Origin: Nocardioides sp. Root190
GTDB taxonomy: Bacteria; Actinomycetota; Actinomycetes; Propionibacteriales; Nocardioidaceae
Reading direction: 5' to 3'
NCBI RefSeq assembly: GCF_001428565.1
Contig: NZ_LMIA01000010.1
Coordinates: forward strand, 1 to 64,000
DNA: 64,000 nucleotides
Under the pieces are notes generated by a model. It was not told the origin of the DNA, did no database searches, and saw nothing but the letters and a program-made list of their open reading frames with translations. A program made the position numbers and the translations under genes. This document shows positions 1 through 16,876 of this stretch, in pieces; position 1 is the stretch's first letter, and every line of letters starts with the position of its first letter.

Positions 1-142
1 CCAAACACCCACCCCAAAGAGCAGACGATGGCCGGACGCATTACAAACGTCACAACAATCTATGCATGACACACTGTTGAGTTCTCAAACATCACACGCA
101 TCCGCGCTTCGGACCCTGAGGGCCTTCGGTCGCGGGGCAACC
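1..142 (-). other. 5' leader of an rRNA operon (16S gene lies beyond the left edge)
   Basis: Read on the minus strand, this stretch has no coding potential. It follows a strong promoter and carries a boxA antitermination element of the kind found in actinobacterial rrn leaders. It ends at the window edge in TTTGGGGTGGGTGTTTGG, which resembles the AT/G-rich run just before 16S rRNA in related genomes. The 16S sequence itself is not in the window. The transcription start near 142 is inferred from the -10 box. Confidence 0.7.
70..91 (-). promoter_or_regulatory. boxA antitermination element of rrn leader
   Basis: The minus strand reads TTTGAGAACTCAACAGTGTG, nearly identical to the boxA/leader element of mycobacterial and other actinobacterial rRNA operons (TTTGAGAACTCAATAGTGTG). 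BoxA RNA recruits NusB/S10 to prevent Rho termination of rRNA transcription. It lies about 50 nt downstream of the predicted start of transcription. Confidence 0.8.
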
Positions 143-148
143 TGTGAA

Positions 149-177
149 ACGTTACTGGTTCAGGTCCTGCTCGTCAA
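149..177 (-). promoter_or_regulatory. Probable rrn promoter
   Basis: On the minus strand there is a -35 box TTGACG (172-177) and a -10 box TAACGT (149-154) separated by exactly 17 nt. This is close to the housekeeping sigma consensus and is placed correctly upstream of the boxA leader. A weaker pair, TTGCAA and TTAATG with 18 nt spacing, lies about 125 nt further upstream (around 293-322) and could be a second, tandem promoter. Confidence 0.7.
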
Positions 178-204
178 CTCCGGCGAACCGGTGTTCCGGA
201 CCAG

Positions 205-224
205 GTCCGAACCTTGCTTCGGAC
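205..224 (-). terminator. Hairpin between argH and the rrn promoter
   Basis: GTCCGAA and TTCGGAC form a perfect 7-bp stem with a 6-nt loop. It lies downstream of the argH stop and upstream of the rrn -35 box, where the long arg transcript would have to end. There is no U-tract, so termination here is only a possibility. Confidence 0.35.
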
Positions 225-336
225 ATGGCGAGAACCTCTTGTTTGGGCCCTTGGCCCGGAGGTTTTCGCTGCGTTCCTCTGCAACGAGTGGAACATTAAC
301 AGCACATGTCCCACCTGTTGCAAATCGGGGTGCCCC

Positions 337-1791
<1,455 letters not shown>

Positions 1792-1798
1792 CTACCTG

Positions 1799-2280
1799 TC
1801 AGTCGTGCCGGACGTGCTCGATGGCCGCCCGCATCTGGTCCACCAGCCGCGGGTCCACCGCGCGGCCGTCCTGCTCCAGCCCCTCGGGCGTCCACCACCG
1901 GGCGTCGAAGATCGACTGCGACTCCAGCAGGTCCAGCCCCGCGAAGCTCACCGGGGTCTCCTCGAGCGCCACGGCGAACAACGTCGAGTCGTTGACGTAG
2001 GACCGCCCGTCCCAGGAAAACTCCACCTCGAACGTGCCGAACGGCTGGCCGAGGTCCCCCTGACCGACGACGATGCCGGTCTCCTCGTGGAGCTCGCGCA
2101 CGGCCGCCTCGGCAAGTGTCTCGCCGGGGTCCACCGCCCCACCGACGGTGAACCAGTACCGGACCTCCGGCTGTGCCGGATCACAGCCCAGCAGCAGGAG
2201 GACGGTCCCCTCCTCGCTCACCGGCAGCACCCGTGCCACCGTTCGTCGAGTCGGCTCGCCCACGACCAGCCCGCCGGTCA

Positions 2281-2281
<1 letters not shown>
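1799..2281 (-). CDS. NUDIX hydrolase
   Basis: A 160-residue NUDIX-fold protein with an intact Nudix box around residues 47-69 (GGAVDPGETL followed by RELHEETGIV), which holds the metal-binding glutamates. The family hydrolyses nucleoside diphosphates linked to another moiety; the substrate here cannot be read from sequence. The ATG overlaps the argG stop by one base (TGATG), so the gene is translationally coupled to argG and sits inside the arg operon before argH. A direct role in arginine synthesis is not known. House-cleaning of damaged nucleotides is the usual guess. Confidence 0.85.
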
Positions 2282-4223
<1,942 letters not shown>

Positions 4224-4224
4224 G

Positions 4225-5154
4225 TCAGACCGACTCCCCCACGTGGGAGTGGAGCCAGCTCATGACGGCCTTCTGGACGTGGCGCCGGTTCTCGGCCTCG
4301 TCCCACACGACGCTCTGGGGACCGTCGATGACCTCGGCGGCGATCTCGGACCCGCGGTACGCCGGAAGGCAGTGCAGGACGATCGCGTCCGCTGCGGCAC
4401 GGGCCACGAGCTCGGGGGTGACGGAGTAGGGACCGAAGACGGTGCGGCGTGCCGCGGCCTCGTCCTCCTTGCCCATCGAGATCCAGGTGTCGGTCACGAC
4501 GACGTCGGCGCCGTCGACTGCGGTGTGCGGGTCGGCCGTGACGGTGATGCTGCCGCCGGCGCCGATCGCCTCGGCGACGGCGACCACCTCGGCATCGGGC
4601 GCATAGCCATCGGGGCACCCGAACCGGACGTGCATGCCTGCCGTGGCGCCGGCGAGCGCCCAGGAGTTGCCCATGTTGCAGGCCGCGTCGCCGACGAACG
4701 CCACGCTCAACCCGGCGAGGGCGCCCTTGTGCTCCGCGATGGTCAGGAGGTCGGCCAGCAGCTGACAGGGGTGGAACTCGTCGGTGAGCGCGTTGATGAC
4801 CGGGACTCCGGACAGTGCCGCCATCTCGTCGAGGTCGGACTGCGCGAACGTGCGCCACACGATCTGCGAGGCCTGTCGGCCGAGGACCCGGGCGACGTCG
4901 GCGACCGACTCGCGCTTGCCGATGCCGGCGAGCAGTCCGTCGACCAGCATCGCGTTCCCGCCGAGCTCGGCGATGCCGGCGGCGAAGGAGGCCTGGGTGC
5001 GCAGGGTCGGCTTGTCGAAGACCATCGCGACCGTGCGGGGGCCGGCCAGCGGCTTGTGGTCGTACGGCGCCGCCTTGAGCTCGGCCGCCAGGGCCAGCAC
5101 CTCGGCCTGCTCCCCCGGGGTCAGGTCGTCGTCGCGCAGGAAGGATCGGGTCAT
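4225..5154 (-). CDS. argF: Ornithine carbamoyltransferase
   Basis: Transfers the carbamoyl group from carbamoyl phosphate to ornithine to give citrulline. The 309-residue protein has the ornithine-side HCLPA motif and FHPCQ. The carbamoyl-phosphate loop reads KPTLRTQ (residues 48-54) instead of the usual STRTR, although the second arginine-threonine pair is kept. Similar variants occur in the family, and operon position argues for OTC. The ATG overlaps the argD stop by four bases (ATGA). Confidence 0.95.
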   Translation of the reverse strand: MTRSFLRDDDLTPGEQAEVLALAAELKAAPYDHKPLAGPRTVAMVFDKPTLRTQASFAAGIAELGGNAMLVDGLLAGIGKRESVADVARVLGRQASQIVWRTFAQSDLDEMAALSGVPVINALTDEFHPCQLLADLLTIAEHKGALAGLSVAFVGDAACNMGNSWALAGATAGMHVRFGCPDGYAPDAEVVAVAEAIGAGGSITVTADPHTAVDGADVVVTDTWISMGKEDEAAARRTVFGPYSVTPELVARAAADAIVLHCLPAYRGSEIAAEVIDGPQSVVWDEAENRRHVQKAVMSWLHSHVGESV

Positions 5155-6395
5155 GCGCTCGCTCCCGACGGCGTGAGGCCCGCGGCGTCGAGAATCGCAG
5201 GCCAGGCAGCCGCGAAGGCGTCGATGTCGGCATCGGTCAGCACCAGGGGCGGCGCCATCCGCACCCGCTCGGGCGTCGCGGCGTTGAGGATGAAGCCGGC
5301 GTCCTGCGCGGCGGCGACCACCTCGGGGGCCTTGGCCTCGGAGAGCGTCAGCCCGACGAGCAGGCCCGCGCCACGGGTCTCCACGACCCGGGCGTCGAGT
5401 GCCGCAGCGGCGGTGAGCCGGCTGCCGGCCTCCGTCACCCGGGCGAGGAACCCGTCCCCACCGACGACGTCGATCACCGCGAGAGCGGCTGCTGCCGCGA
5501 CCGGGTTGCCGCCGAAGGTCGTGCCGTGGTTGCCCGGGTCGAGGAGCTTGCCGGATCCGTGCGTGGCGATGCAGGCGCCGATCGGGATGCCGCCTGCCAG
5601 CCCCTTGGCCAGCGTGACGATGTCGGGGACCACGGGGGCGTCGACGAGGTCCGGGTGCTGGTGCGCGAACCAGGCGCCGGTGCGACCGACGCCCGTCTGG
5701 ATCTCGTCGAGCCACAGGAGCGCGCCGTGGTCGTGGGCGATCCGCTGGGCCGCGGGCAGGTAGCCGCGGGGCGGGACGATGACGCCCGCCTCCCCCTGGA
5801 TCGGCTCCACGATGATCGCCGCCGTGGTGTCGTCCACGGCGGCCTCCAGGGCAGCGATGTCGCCGTACTCCACGAAGACGACGTCGCCGGGCAACGGCTC
5901 GAACGGCTCGCGGTAGGCCTGCTTCGAGGTCAGCGCGAGGGCGCCCATGGTGCGACCGTGGAAGGAACCGGTCGTGGCCACGATCTTCGTGCGGCCGGTC
6001 CTCCGGGTCAGCTTGAAGGCAGCCTCGTTGGCCTCGGCGCCGGAGTTGGTGAAGAACACCCGGGCCTCGGCGCCGAGCAGTGAGACGAGCTGCTCGGCCA
6101 GCGCGATCTGCGGCGTGCTGGCGAAGAAGTTCGAGATGTGGCCGAGCGTCTGCATCTGCTCGGTGACGGCTGCGACCAGGCGGGGGTGCGCGTGGCCGAG
6201 GGCGTTGACCGCGATGCCGCCGAGCAGGTCGACGTACTCGCGACCGTCGGCGTCCCAGACGTGCGCGCCGTCGCCCCGGGTGAGGACGAGCTTGGGCGGG
6301 CCGAAGGTGTTCATGAGCGCATCGGTGTAGCGCTCGGTCCACTGCGTGCTGGTGGTCCCGGCTGTCCCGGCTGTCCCGGCTGTCTCGGTGGTCAT
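5151..6395 (-). CDS. argD: Acetylornithine aminotransferase
   Basis: PLP-dependent class-III transaminase converting N-acetylglutamate semialdehyde to N-acetylornithine. It has SGAEANE at residues 118-124 and the PLP lysine in TLAKGLAGG at K264. The 414-residue protein has an extra N-terminal low-complexity stretch of Thr-Ala-Gly repeats encoded by a 9-bp DNA repeat. Its ATG overlaps the argB stop by four bases. Confidence 0.96.
   Translation of the reverse strand: MTTETAGTAGTAGTTSTQWTERYTDALMNTFGPPKLVLTRGDGAHVWDADGREYVDLLGGIAVNALGHAHPRLVAAVTEQMQTLGHISNFFASTPQIALAEQLVSLLGAEARVFFTNSGAEANEAAFKLTRRTGRTKIVATTGSFHGRTMGALALTSKQAYREPFEPLPGDVVFVEYGDIAALEAAVDDTTAAIIVEPIQGEAGVIVPPRGYLPAAQRIAHDHGALLWLDEIQTGVGRTGAWFAHQHPDLVDAPVVPDIVTLAKGLAGGIPIGACIATHGSGKLLDPGNHGTTFGGNPVAAAAALAVIDVVGGDGFLARVTEAGSRLTAAAALDARVVETRGAGLLVGLTLSEAKAPEVVAAAQDAGFILNAATPERVRMAPPLVLTDADIDAFAAAWPAILDAAGLTPSGASA
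6355..6390. repeat. 9-bp tandem repeat inside the argD 5' end
   Basis: Three perfect copies and one degenerate copy of GTCCCGGCT (plus strand) encode the Thr-Ala-Gly repeats at the start of ArgD. Because the unit is a multiple of three, slippage would change length without a frameshift. Confidence 0.8.
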
Positions 6396-7327
6396 GACTG
6401 GATCTCCCGCGCCTTGCGCGTCTTGGTCGTGACGCCGGGCAGCACCTGGGTGCCGACGCCCTCGTCGGTGAACAGCTCGAGGAGCACGGCGTGCGCCTGG
6501 CGGCCGTCGACGACGGTGGCGCGCTTGACGCCACCGCGCACGGCCTGCAGGCAGGCGCTCATCTTGGGGATCATCCCGCTGGCGAGGGTCGGCAGGATCT
6601 CCTCGAGTGCCTCGGGGCTGATCTCGCCGATCACCTCCTCCGGGTCCGGCCAGTCGAGGTAGAGACCCTCGACGTCGGTCAGGACGAGGAGCTTCTCCGC
6701 GCCGAGCGCCGCAGCGAGCGCCGCAGCAGCCGAGTCGGCGTTGACGTTGTGGACGACACCGTCGACGTCGGGGGCGACGCTGGACACCACGGGCACCCGG
6801 CCCGCCTCGATGAGGTCGAGGACGGCTTCGGGCCGCACGTGCGCGACCTCGCCCACGAGGCCGAGGTCGACCTCCTCGCCGTCGACGATCGTGCCGGTGG
6901 CCTCGGCCGTGAACAGGTGGGCGTCCTCGCCCGAGAGGCCGACGGCGAGCGGTCCGTGCTCGTTGATCAGGCCGACGAGCTCGCGCTGCACCTGGCCGAC
7001 CAGCACCATGCGGACGACGTCCATCGCCTCCGGCGTGGTCACCCGCAGGCCACCGCGGAACTCGGACTTGATGCCGAGACGGTCGAGCATCTGCGAGATC
7101 TGGGGGCCTCCGCCGTGCACGACGACGGGCCGAAAGCCGGCGAACCGCAGGAACGCGATGTCCTCGGCGAAGGCCCGCTTCAGGGTGTCGTCGGTCATCG
7201 CGTTGCCGCCGTACTTCACCACGACGATCTTGCCGTGGTACTCCTTCAGCCACGGCAGCGCGCCGGCGAGGGTGGCGGCCTTGTAGGGATCGGGCCGCCC
7301 CGGCTCGATCGCCCCGGAGTCGCTCAT
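6392..7327 (-). CDS. argB: Acetylglutamate kinase
   Basis: Phosphorylates N-acetylglutamate, usually the arginine-feedback-inhibited step in organisms with the acetyl-recycling pathway. The amino-acid-kinase fold is shown by [10 protein letters not shown] near the N-terminus, VVHGGGP, and the C-terminal [13 protein letters not shown] start at the ATG at 7327, which has GGAGAG just upstream and gives 311 residues. An in-frame ATG at 7342 overlaps the argJ stop (ATGA) and would add five residues. Either start leaves the gene coupled to argJ. Confidence 0.95.
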   Translation of the reverse strand: MSDSGAIEPGRPDPYKAATLAGALPWLKEYHGKIVVVKYGGNAMTDDTLKRAFAEDIAFLRFAGFRPVVVHGGGPQISQMLDRLGIKSEFRGGLRVTTPEAMDVVRMVLVGQVQRELVGLINEHGPLAVGLSGEDAHLFTAEATGTIVDGEEVDLGLVGEVAHVRPEAVLDLIEAGRVPVVSSVAPDVDGVVHNVNADSAAAALAAALGAEKLLVLTDVEGLYLDWPDPEEVIGEISPEALEEILPTLASGMIPKMSACLQAVRGGVKRATVVDGRQAHAVLLELFTDEGVGTQVLPGVTTKTRKAREIQS

Positions 7328-7338
7328 CTTCTCTCCGC

Positions 7339-8499
7339 TCATGAGGAGTAGGCGCTGTTCTCGTGGACGTAGGCGTGGGTCAGGTCGTTGGTCCACACCG
7401 TGGCCTGGGCACCCCCGGCCTTGAGGTCGATCGTGACGGTGACCTTGCGCTCGGTCAGGTCGACGAGCGCGGGGTCCTCGGCCGGGGTCGAGTTGCGGCA
7501 CACCCACACGTCGTTCATCGCGACGTCGAGATCGGCGGGGTCGAACGCGGCCGTGGTGGTGCCGACGGACGCGAGCACCCGTCCCCAGTTGGGGTCCTTG
7601 CCGAAGACGGCGGCCTTGAAGAGGTTGCTGCGGGCAACGCTCCGTCCGACCTCCACCGCCTCGTCCTCTGAGGCCGCGTTGATCGTCGTGATCGCGATCT
7701 CGTGGTCAGCGCCCTCGGCGTCGGCCAGGAGCTGCTTGGCGAGCGAGGTGCAGACCTCGGTGAGCGCAGCCGTGAAGTCCGCCAGGTCGGGCGTGACACC
7801 CGAGGCGCCGCTCGCCAACAGCGTGACGGTGTCGTTGGTGGACTGGCAGCCGTCGGAGTCGAGCCGGTCGAAGCTGACCCGGGTCGCCGCGCGCAGTGCC
7901 CGGTCGAGGTCGCCGGCGGACACGACGGCGTCCGTCGTGATCACGACCAGCATCGTGGCCAGGGCGGGCGCGAGCATGCCGGCACCCTTCGCCATGCCGC
8001 CGATGGACCAGCCTGCGTCCCCGGGCGCCCGGACGACGACCTGCTTGCTGACCGTGTCGGTGGTCATGATCGCCTCGGCGGCGTCGTCCCCGCCGTCCGC
8101 GGAGAGCTGGCCGTGCAGGGTGTGGACGCCGTCCAGCATCAGCTGGCGGTCGTTGACGAGCCCGATCAGTCCCGTGGAGCACACGACGACGTCGCCCGCA
8201 CCGAAGCCGAGGACCTTGCCGACCTCCTCGGCGACCTGATGGGTCGTGGCGAAGCCCTCGGGACCGGTGTAGCAATTGGCGCCGCCGGAGTTCAGGACGA
8301 CGGCGCGCACGACGCCGTCCTTGACGACCTGCTCGCTCCACAGCACCGGGTTCGCCTTGCAGCGGTTGCTGGTGAAGACGGTGGCCGAGTCGAAGGTGGG
8401 GCCCTGGTTCACGACGAGCGCGAAGTCCTTCTTGGCGCTCGACTTGAGTCCGACGGCGGCGCCGGCGGCGACGAAGCCGGCAGGGTGGGTGATGCTCAT
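7339..8499 (-). CDS. argJ: Bifunctional ornithine acetyltransferase / N-acetylglutamate synthase
   Basis: Moves the acetyl group from N-acetylornithine to glutamate, recycling acetyl and closing the cyclic pathway. The 386-residue precursor contains the self-cleavage site ATML, with the predicted cut between A181 and T182, after the conserved KGAGM stretch. The start is the ATG of MSITHPAGF; the frame is open upstream only because of the overlapping ACT-domain gene in another frame. It lies 25 nt after the ACT-domain gene. No separate argA is seen in the window. Confidence 0.97.
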   Translation of the reverse strand: MSITHPAGFVAAGAAVGLKSSAKKDFALVVNQGPTFDSATVFTSNRCKANPVLWSEQVVKDGVVRAVVLNSGGANCYTGPEGFATTHQVAEEVGKVLGFGAGDVVVCSTGLIGLVNDRQLMLDGVHTLHGQLSADGGDDAAEAIMTTDTVSKQVVVRAPGDAGWSIGGMAKGAGMLAPALATMLVVITTDAVVSAGDLDRALRAATRVSFDRLDSDGCQSTNDTVTLLASGASGVTPDLADFTAALTEVCTSLAKQLLADAEGADHEIAITTINAASEDEAVEVGRSVARSNLFKAAVFGKDPNWGRVLASVGTTTAAFDPADLDVAMNDVWVCRNSTPAEDPALVDLTERKVTVTIDLKAGGAQATVWTNDLTHAYVHENSAYSS

Positions 8500-8524
8500 C
8501 TGGGGTCCTCGGGTGGGAAGTGGG

Positions 8525-12516
<3,992 letters not shown>

Positions 12517-12520
<4 letters not shown>

Positions 12521-13626
12521 AATTCACTCCCGAATGCCGTGGTGAAGCGCACGTCGCCCTCGAACAGGGTGCGCAGGTCCTCGAGGCCGTGCCGGAACAT
12601 CAGGGTCCGGTCGATGCCCATGCCGAACGCGAAGCCCGAGTAGCGCGACGAGTCGATGCCGCACGCCTGCAGGACGCGAGGGTTGACGATGCCGCAGCCG
12701 CCCCACTCGATCCAGCCCTCTCCGCGACAGGTGCGGCATGCCTCCGGGTTGACGCCCCTGCAGACGAAGCAGACGAGGTCCACCTCGGCCGACGGCTCGG
12801 TGAACGGGAAGTACGACGGCCGGAAGCGCGTCGTGATGCCCTCGCCGAACATCTGCGAGGCGAAGTGGTCGAGCGTGCCCTTGAGGTGCGCCATCGAGAT
12901 GTCCTTGTCGATGGCGAGGCCCTCGACCTGGTGGAACATCGGCGAGTGGGTGGCGTCGTACTCGTCGGTGCGGAACACCCGACCGGGGCACACGACGTAG
13001 ATCGGAGCATCGTCGGTGACACCGCGGCTGAGCATCGTGCGCGCCTGCACCGGGCTGGTGTGGGTGCGCAGCACGAGGTGGTCCTCGCCCGGGTCGGTCC
13101 AGAACGTGTCCTGCATGGTGCGCGCCGGGTGGTCGGGGCCGAGGTTGAGCGCGTCGAAGTTCAGCCATTCCGCCTCGATGACGGGTCCTTCGGCGACCTC
13201 CCAGCCCATCGCGACGAAGATGTCGGCGATCAGCTCGGCGCCGGTGGTCAGGGGATGGCGTGAACCGACGGGGTCGCGGTCGGTCGGCAGGGTGACGTCG
13301 ACCGCCTCCTCGACCAGGATCCGCGCCTCGTGCTCGACCTCGAGCTCGGCCTGACGCGCGCCGAACGCCTGGTTCACCGCGCCGCGGGCCTGACCGATGC
13401 GCTGACCAGCCTCCTTGCGCGCCTGCGGAGGCAGGGCACCGATCTCACGGTTGGCGAGCGCGAGCGGCGACCGGTCGCCCGTGTGCTCGCTGCGGACCAC
13501 CTTGAGTCGCTCGAGGTCGGTGGCAGCAGCGATCGCGGCGAGAGCGGCGTCGCGCGCGGCCTCCACCTCGGCAGGGCTCACGGCGGCGACCTCCACAGGG
13601 TCGTAGTCAGTGTTGGGTCCAGACAT
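12517..13626 (-). CDS. pheS: Phenylalanine-tRNA ligase alpha subunit
   Basis: Class-II aminoacyl-tRNA synthetase catalytic subunit, 369 residues. Motif 2/3 regions are seen in FHQVEGL and FGMGIDR. It carries a Cys4 insert, C286-x2-C289-x7-C297-x2-C300, between EPSAEVDL and WIEWGGCG. I recall the same insert in Streptomyces PheS; it probably forms a zinc knuckle. Coupled to pheT by a 4-nt overlap. The 66-nt gap upstream probably holds its promoter, but no box there is convincing. Confidence 0.98.
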
Positions 13627-13692
13627 GTCGGGGCAAGTCTAGGAAGCAGGGACCCGTGTCCGCGAACCGGTATCGCTCGCAGGCGGAGCGGG

Positions 13693-14721
13693 TCAGGTCG
13701 CGACCGGCCAGGCGGTGAGCACGAGGGCTCCCCCACCGGGTCGGTCGTCGACACTCACGACGCCACCGTGGGCCCGCACCAGCCCTCGCACCATGTAGAG
13801 CCCCAGGCCCGAACCGCCGCCCGTTCCGGCGGTCCAGAACTTGGTGAAGATCCGCTTGCGCAGCTCGACGGGGATGCCCTCGCCCTCGTCGGTGACCGTG
13901 ACCGCGACGTACGCCGGGTCCTCGGCCCACGGTGCCACCCGGATCCGGACGGTGCCGCTGCCGTGCCGGACGGCGTTCTCCACGAGGTTGGTCAGGACCT
14001 GCATCACCTTGTCGGGATCAGCCGTCACCAGCGGGAGGTCGGGATCGCACTCGAGCTCGATCGGCGTGGAGGTGACCACGCCGATGGAGTCGCGCACCCG
14101 CTGGGCCTTGACCGCCAGGTCGGTCGGCCGACGGTGCAGCTGCAGGCGCCCGGTGTCGATCCTCGCGACGTCGAGGAGCTCGGTGATCAGCCGGCTGAGC
14201 CGGTCGGCGTCCGCCCCGGCGGTCGTCAGCATGAGCAGCTTCTGTTCGTCGGTGAGCTTGTCCCACCGGTTCAGCAGCGCGTGGACGAAGCCCTTGACGC
14301 CCGTCAGCGGCGAGCGCAGCTCGTGGGCCAGCGTTGCCACGAGGTCGGACCGGTCCCGGTCCAGGCGGGCGCGGCCCCGGCCGGATCGCAACGAGATCGC
14401 GACCGCGCTCACCGGTCCGACCCGGACCTCACGGTGCAGCCGCGCGGTGACCAGCACCTCGGTGCCGTCGGGGAGCAGCCATGCCTGTTCGGGGACGGCC
14501 TTGCGGGTCGCGAGTCCGGTGTACGGCGAGTTGGCCGCCGTCCATGCCTGGCCGTCGTGGTCGGTCAGGGCCAGTACGTCGGCCAGCGTGCGGCCCAGGG
14601 CCCGCTCCACCGGGCCGGCAGCCAGCATCGTCACCGCGACAGCGTTGATCGCGGTCACGCGACCGTCGGCGTCCGCGACGACCACGCCGTCGGGCAGGAG
14701 GTCCAGCGCTGGGTCCGTCAC
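13693..14721 (-). CDS. Orphan soluble PAS histidine kinase
   Basis: A 342-residue sensor kinase without membrane segments. It has an N-terminal PAS domain (about 1-115), a HisKA dimerisation domain with phospho-acceptor H133 in LAHELRSPLTG, and a HATPase domain with the N box NLVENAVRHG, G1 DEGEGIP and G2 GSGLGLYMV. It starts with GTG overlapping the stop of the RNA methyltransferase gene by four bases. No response regulator gene is in the neighbourhood. The signal and partner are unknown. Confidence 0.88.
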   Translation of the reverse strand: MTDPALDLLPDGVVVADADGRVTAINAVAVTMLAAGPVERALGRTLADVLALTDHDGQAWTAANSPYTGLATRKAVPEQAWLLPDGTEVLVTARLHREVRVGPVSAVAISLRSGRGRARLDRDRSDLVATLAHELRSPLTGVKGFVHALLNRWDKLTDEQKLLMLTTAGADADRLSRLITELLDVARIDTGRLQLHRRPTDLAVKAQRVRDSIGVVTSTPIELECDPDLPLVTADPDKVMQVLTNLVENAVRHGSGTVRIRVAPWAEDPAYVAVTVTDEGEGIPVELRKRIFTKFWTAGTGGGSGLGLYMVRGLVRAHGGVVSVDDRPGGGALVLTAWPVAT

Positions 14722-15512
14722 GCCCTCATCATGGCGCGGGCACTGGCATAGAGACAGACCGCCGCCGCCGTGGCGAGGTTGAGCGACTCGGCCCGACCCA
14801 GGATCGGGATGCTGACCCGGTGGTCGGCGAGGTCGGCGAGCTCGACAGGCAGACCCCAGGCCTCGTTGCCGAAGAGCCACGCGGTGGGCCGCGACAGCAG
14901 CGCGTCGTCCGCGAACAGGTCGACGACGCCGGCACCGTCAGCGGCCAGGACCTGCAGGCCGGCGGCCCGGGCTGCCCGGACCGCGGCAGCGGGGTCGCGC
15001 TCGATGGCGACCGGGAGGTGGAAGGCGCTTCCGACCGAGGCCCGGATCGTCTTGGGGTTGTAGAGGTCCACGGCGTCGCCGGCGAGGACCACACCGGTCG
15101 CACCGGCCGCGTCGGCGGTGCGGATGACCGTTCCGGCATTGCCGGGGTCACGGACGTCGGAACAGATCACGACGAGCTCGCCGTGCAGTGCGTCGGCGAG
15201 GGGGACGTCGAGGTGACGGCACACCGCGACGAGTCCCGCAGGGCTCACGCTGTCGCTGAGCCCGTCCATGGCGCGGTCCTCGACCAGGACCACCTCGGCA
15301 CCACCGAGCAGCCCGGCGTACTGCGTCGCGGCCGCCACGGTCGCGAAGACCTCGACCACGCACGGCTCCCCCGAGGGGAGCACCGTCGCGAGGGCACCCT
15401 CGACGGCCTTGGGGCCGTCGGCAAGGAAACACCGCCGCGCGGAACGTTCCGAGCGGCGGTGCAATTTCCGTGCTTCCTTGACCCTGGTGTTGCCAGAAGT
15501 CAGGGGCGCCAT
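14718..15512 (-). CDS. TrmH/SpoU-family RNA 2'-O-methyltransferase
   Basis: A 264-residue SPOUT methyltransferase with the three knot motifs: NAGTVIRTADA, FGNEAWG and SLNLATAAAVCLY. The N-terminal part is the substrate-binding domain typical of the 23S rRNA methyltransferases (TsnR/RlmB-like). The exact nucleotide target is not predictable. It starts 4 nt after rplT, so it is a distal gene of the infC operon. A strong hairpin near its 5' end may cut off part of the transcription coming from rplT. Confidence 0.9.
   Translation of the reverse strand: MAPLTSGNTRVKEARKLHRRSERSARRCFLADGPKAVEGALATVLPSGEPCVVEVFATVAAATQYAGLLGGAEVVLVEDRAMDGLSDSVSPAGLVAVCRHLDVPLADALHGELVVICSDVRDPGNAGTVIRTADAAGATGVVLAGDAVDLYNPKTIRASVGSAFHLPVAIERDPAAAVRAARAAGLQVLAADGAGVVDLFADDALLSRPTAWLFGNEAWGLPVELADLADHRVSIPILGRAESLNLATAAAVCLYASARAMMRA
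15430..15461 (-). terminator. Strong hairpin after rplT, inside the start of the next gene
   Basis: A 32-bp near-perfect palindrome: arms CACCGCCGC and GCGGCGGTG around the self-complementary CGGAACGTTCCG. On the minus strand it is followed by TTTCCTTGCC. It lies about 55 nt after the rplT stop but within codons about 18-28 of the methyltransferase gene, so it looks like an intrinsic terminator or attenuator built into a coding sequence. Confidence 0.6.
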
Positions 15513-15516
15513 CGGA

Positions 15517-15903
15517 TCAGGCGGAGACCTTGGGCGCGTTGACGTCCTCGGGCAGCGCAGCCTTGGCCTGGGCGACGAGCGCCGAGAACGTGGCCGGCTC
15601 GTTGACCGCGAGGTCAGCGAGGATCTTGCGGTCGACCTCGATGCCCGCCAGGTTCAGGCCCTGGATGAAGCGGTTGTAGGTCATGCCCTCGGCGCGGGCA
15701 GCCGCGTTGATCCGCTGGATCCACAGGCGGCGGAAGTTGCCCTTGTTCTTCTTGCGGTCGTTGTAGCTGTAGACCAGGGAGTGGGTGACCTGCTCCTTGG
15801 CCTTGCGGTACAGCCGCGAGCGCTGGCCGCGGTAACCGCTGGCCCGCTCGAGGGTGGTACGACGCTTCTTCTGCGCGTTTACTGCGCGCTTGACGCGTGC
15901 CAT
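15517..15903 (-). CDS. rplT: 50S ribosomal protein L20
   Basis: A 128-residue basic ribosomal protein that binds 23S rRNA early in 50S assembly. The N-terminal [13 protein letters not shown] and the [12 protein letters not shown] stretch are diagnostic. Third gene of infC-rpmI-rplT, 41 nt after rpmI. Confidence 0.99.
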   Translation of the reverse strand: MARVKRAVNAQKKRRTTLERASGYRGQRSRLYRKAKEQVTHSLVYSYNDRKKNKGNFRRLWIQRINAAARAEGMTYNRFIQGLNLAGIEVDRKILADLAVNEPATFSALVAQAKAALPEDVNAPKVSA

Positions 15904-15944
15904 CTTCTAACTCCTTGTTTCGGTGCTCAGTGCGGAAGGGCCGG

Positions 15945-16139
15945 TCAGAGACCGAGCATCTTCTTCGCGCGCGGGACGTCGTTCTTGGCAACCTCGACCG
16001 TGCCGGACAGGCGACGGGTCACCTTGGAGGCCTTCTTCTCGAGGTTGTGGCGCTTGCCGGCCTTCTCGCGCAGGATCTTGCCGCTGCCCGTGACCTTGAA
16101 CCGCTTGCTGGCACCGGAGTGCGTCTTGTTCTTCGGCAT
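15945..16139 (-). CDS. rpmI: 50S ribosomal protein L35
   Basis: A 64-residue ribosomal protein beginning [20 protein letters not shown], the family signature. It lies 27 nt after infC and 41 nt before rplT in the standard order. Confidence 0.99.
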   Translation of the reverse strand: MPKNKTHSGASKRFKVTGSGKILREKAGKRHNLEKKASKVTRRLSGTVEVAKNDVPRAKKMLGL

Positions 16140-16166
16140 GTCTCTTCCTTTTCCTTCGAGTCAGTC

Positions 16167-16850
16167 TCAGGCGTCGATCTCGGGATCGAGGTTCTCCGAG
16201 CGACCCCGTTCCTTCTTCTGCGCCGCGGGCTTCTGGGCCACGCGCTCTGCCTGCGCGGCCGCATCCAGGGCGGCGTCGGCCTCGCGCTCGGCGCGACGCT
16301 CTTCCTTGGCTGCCTTGACCTCGGCCTTGGCCTCGGCCTTCTTCTTGTGCGGCCCCAGGACCATCACCATGTTGCGGCCGTCCTGCTTGGGGTTGGACTC
16401 GATGAAGCCCAGCTCCTCGACGTCCTCGGCCAGCTTCTGCAGCAGCCGGTAGCCCAGCTCGGGACGGTGCTGCTCGCGGCCGCGGAACATGATCGTGATC
16501 TTGACCTTGTCGCCGGCCTTGAGGAAGCGAACGACGTGACCCTTCTTGGTCTCGTAGTCGTGCGCGTCGATCTTCGGCCGGAGCTTCATCTCCTTGATGA
16601 TGACGTTGGTCTGGTTCCGTCGAGCTTCACGGGCCTTCTGGGCGTTCTCGTACTTGAACTTCCCGTAGTCCATGAGCTTGCAGACGGGGGGCTTGCCCAT
16701 CGGGGCGATCTCGACCAGGTCGAGGTCCGCCTCCTGGGCGAGCTTCAGTGCCTGGTCGGTGGAGACGATGCCGACGGTCTCGCCGTTGGGTCCCACCAGA
16801 CGGACCTCGGGAACCCGGATCCGGTCATTGATGCGCAGCTCGGTGCTGAT
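16167..16850 (-). CDS. infC: Translation initiation factor IF-3 (ATC start)
   Basis: IF3 monitors start-codon selection on the 30S subunit. The protein is 227 residues: N-domain ([19 protein letters not shown] onward), linker, C-domain, and a basic Ala/Glu/Lys-rich tail of about 45 residues common in actinobacteria. The conserved N-terminus continues upstream of the first in-frame GTG (16796) to an ATC codon at 16850, preceded by GGAGG four bases away, with no ATG, GTG or TTG that fits. IF3 genes elsewhere start with AUU and self-regulate because IF3 rejects such codons; the same control is likely here. Confidence 0.93.
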   Translation of the reverse strand: MSTELRINDRIRVPEVRLVGPNGETVGIVSTDQALKLAQEADLDLVEIAPMGKPPVCKLMDYGKFKYENAQKAREARRNQTNVIIKEMKLRPKIDAHDYETKKGHVVRFLKAGDKVKITIMFRGREQHRPELGYRLLQKLAEDVEELGFIESNPKQDGRNMVMVLGPHKKKAEAKAEVKAAKEERRAEREADAALDAAAQAERVAQKPAAQKKERGRSENLDPEIDA

Positions 16851-16854
16851 GTGT

Positions 16855-16859
16855 CCTCC
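16855..16859 (-). promoter_or_regulatory. Shine-Dalgarno site of infC
   Basis: GGAGG on the minus strand, four bases before the ATC start codon. It fixes the start of infC at the non-AUG codon and not at the later GTG. Confidence 0.75.
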
Positions 16860-16876
16860 AAACTCGTTCGGTCAGG

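Noticed and set aside
6355..6390. Possible CRISPR or regulatory direct repeat
   Set aside because: Only a short in-frame coding repeat in argD, with no spacers.
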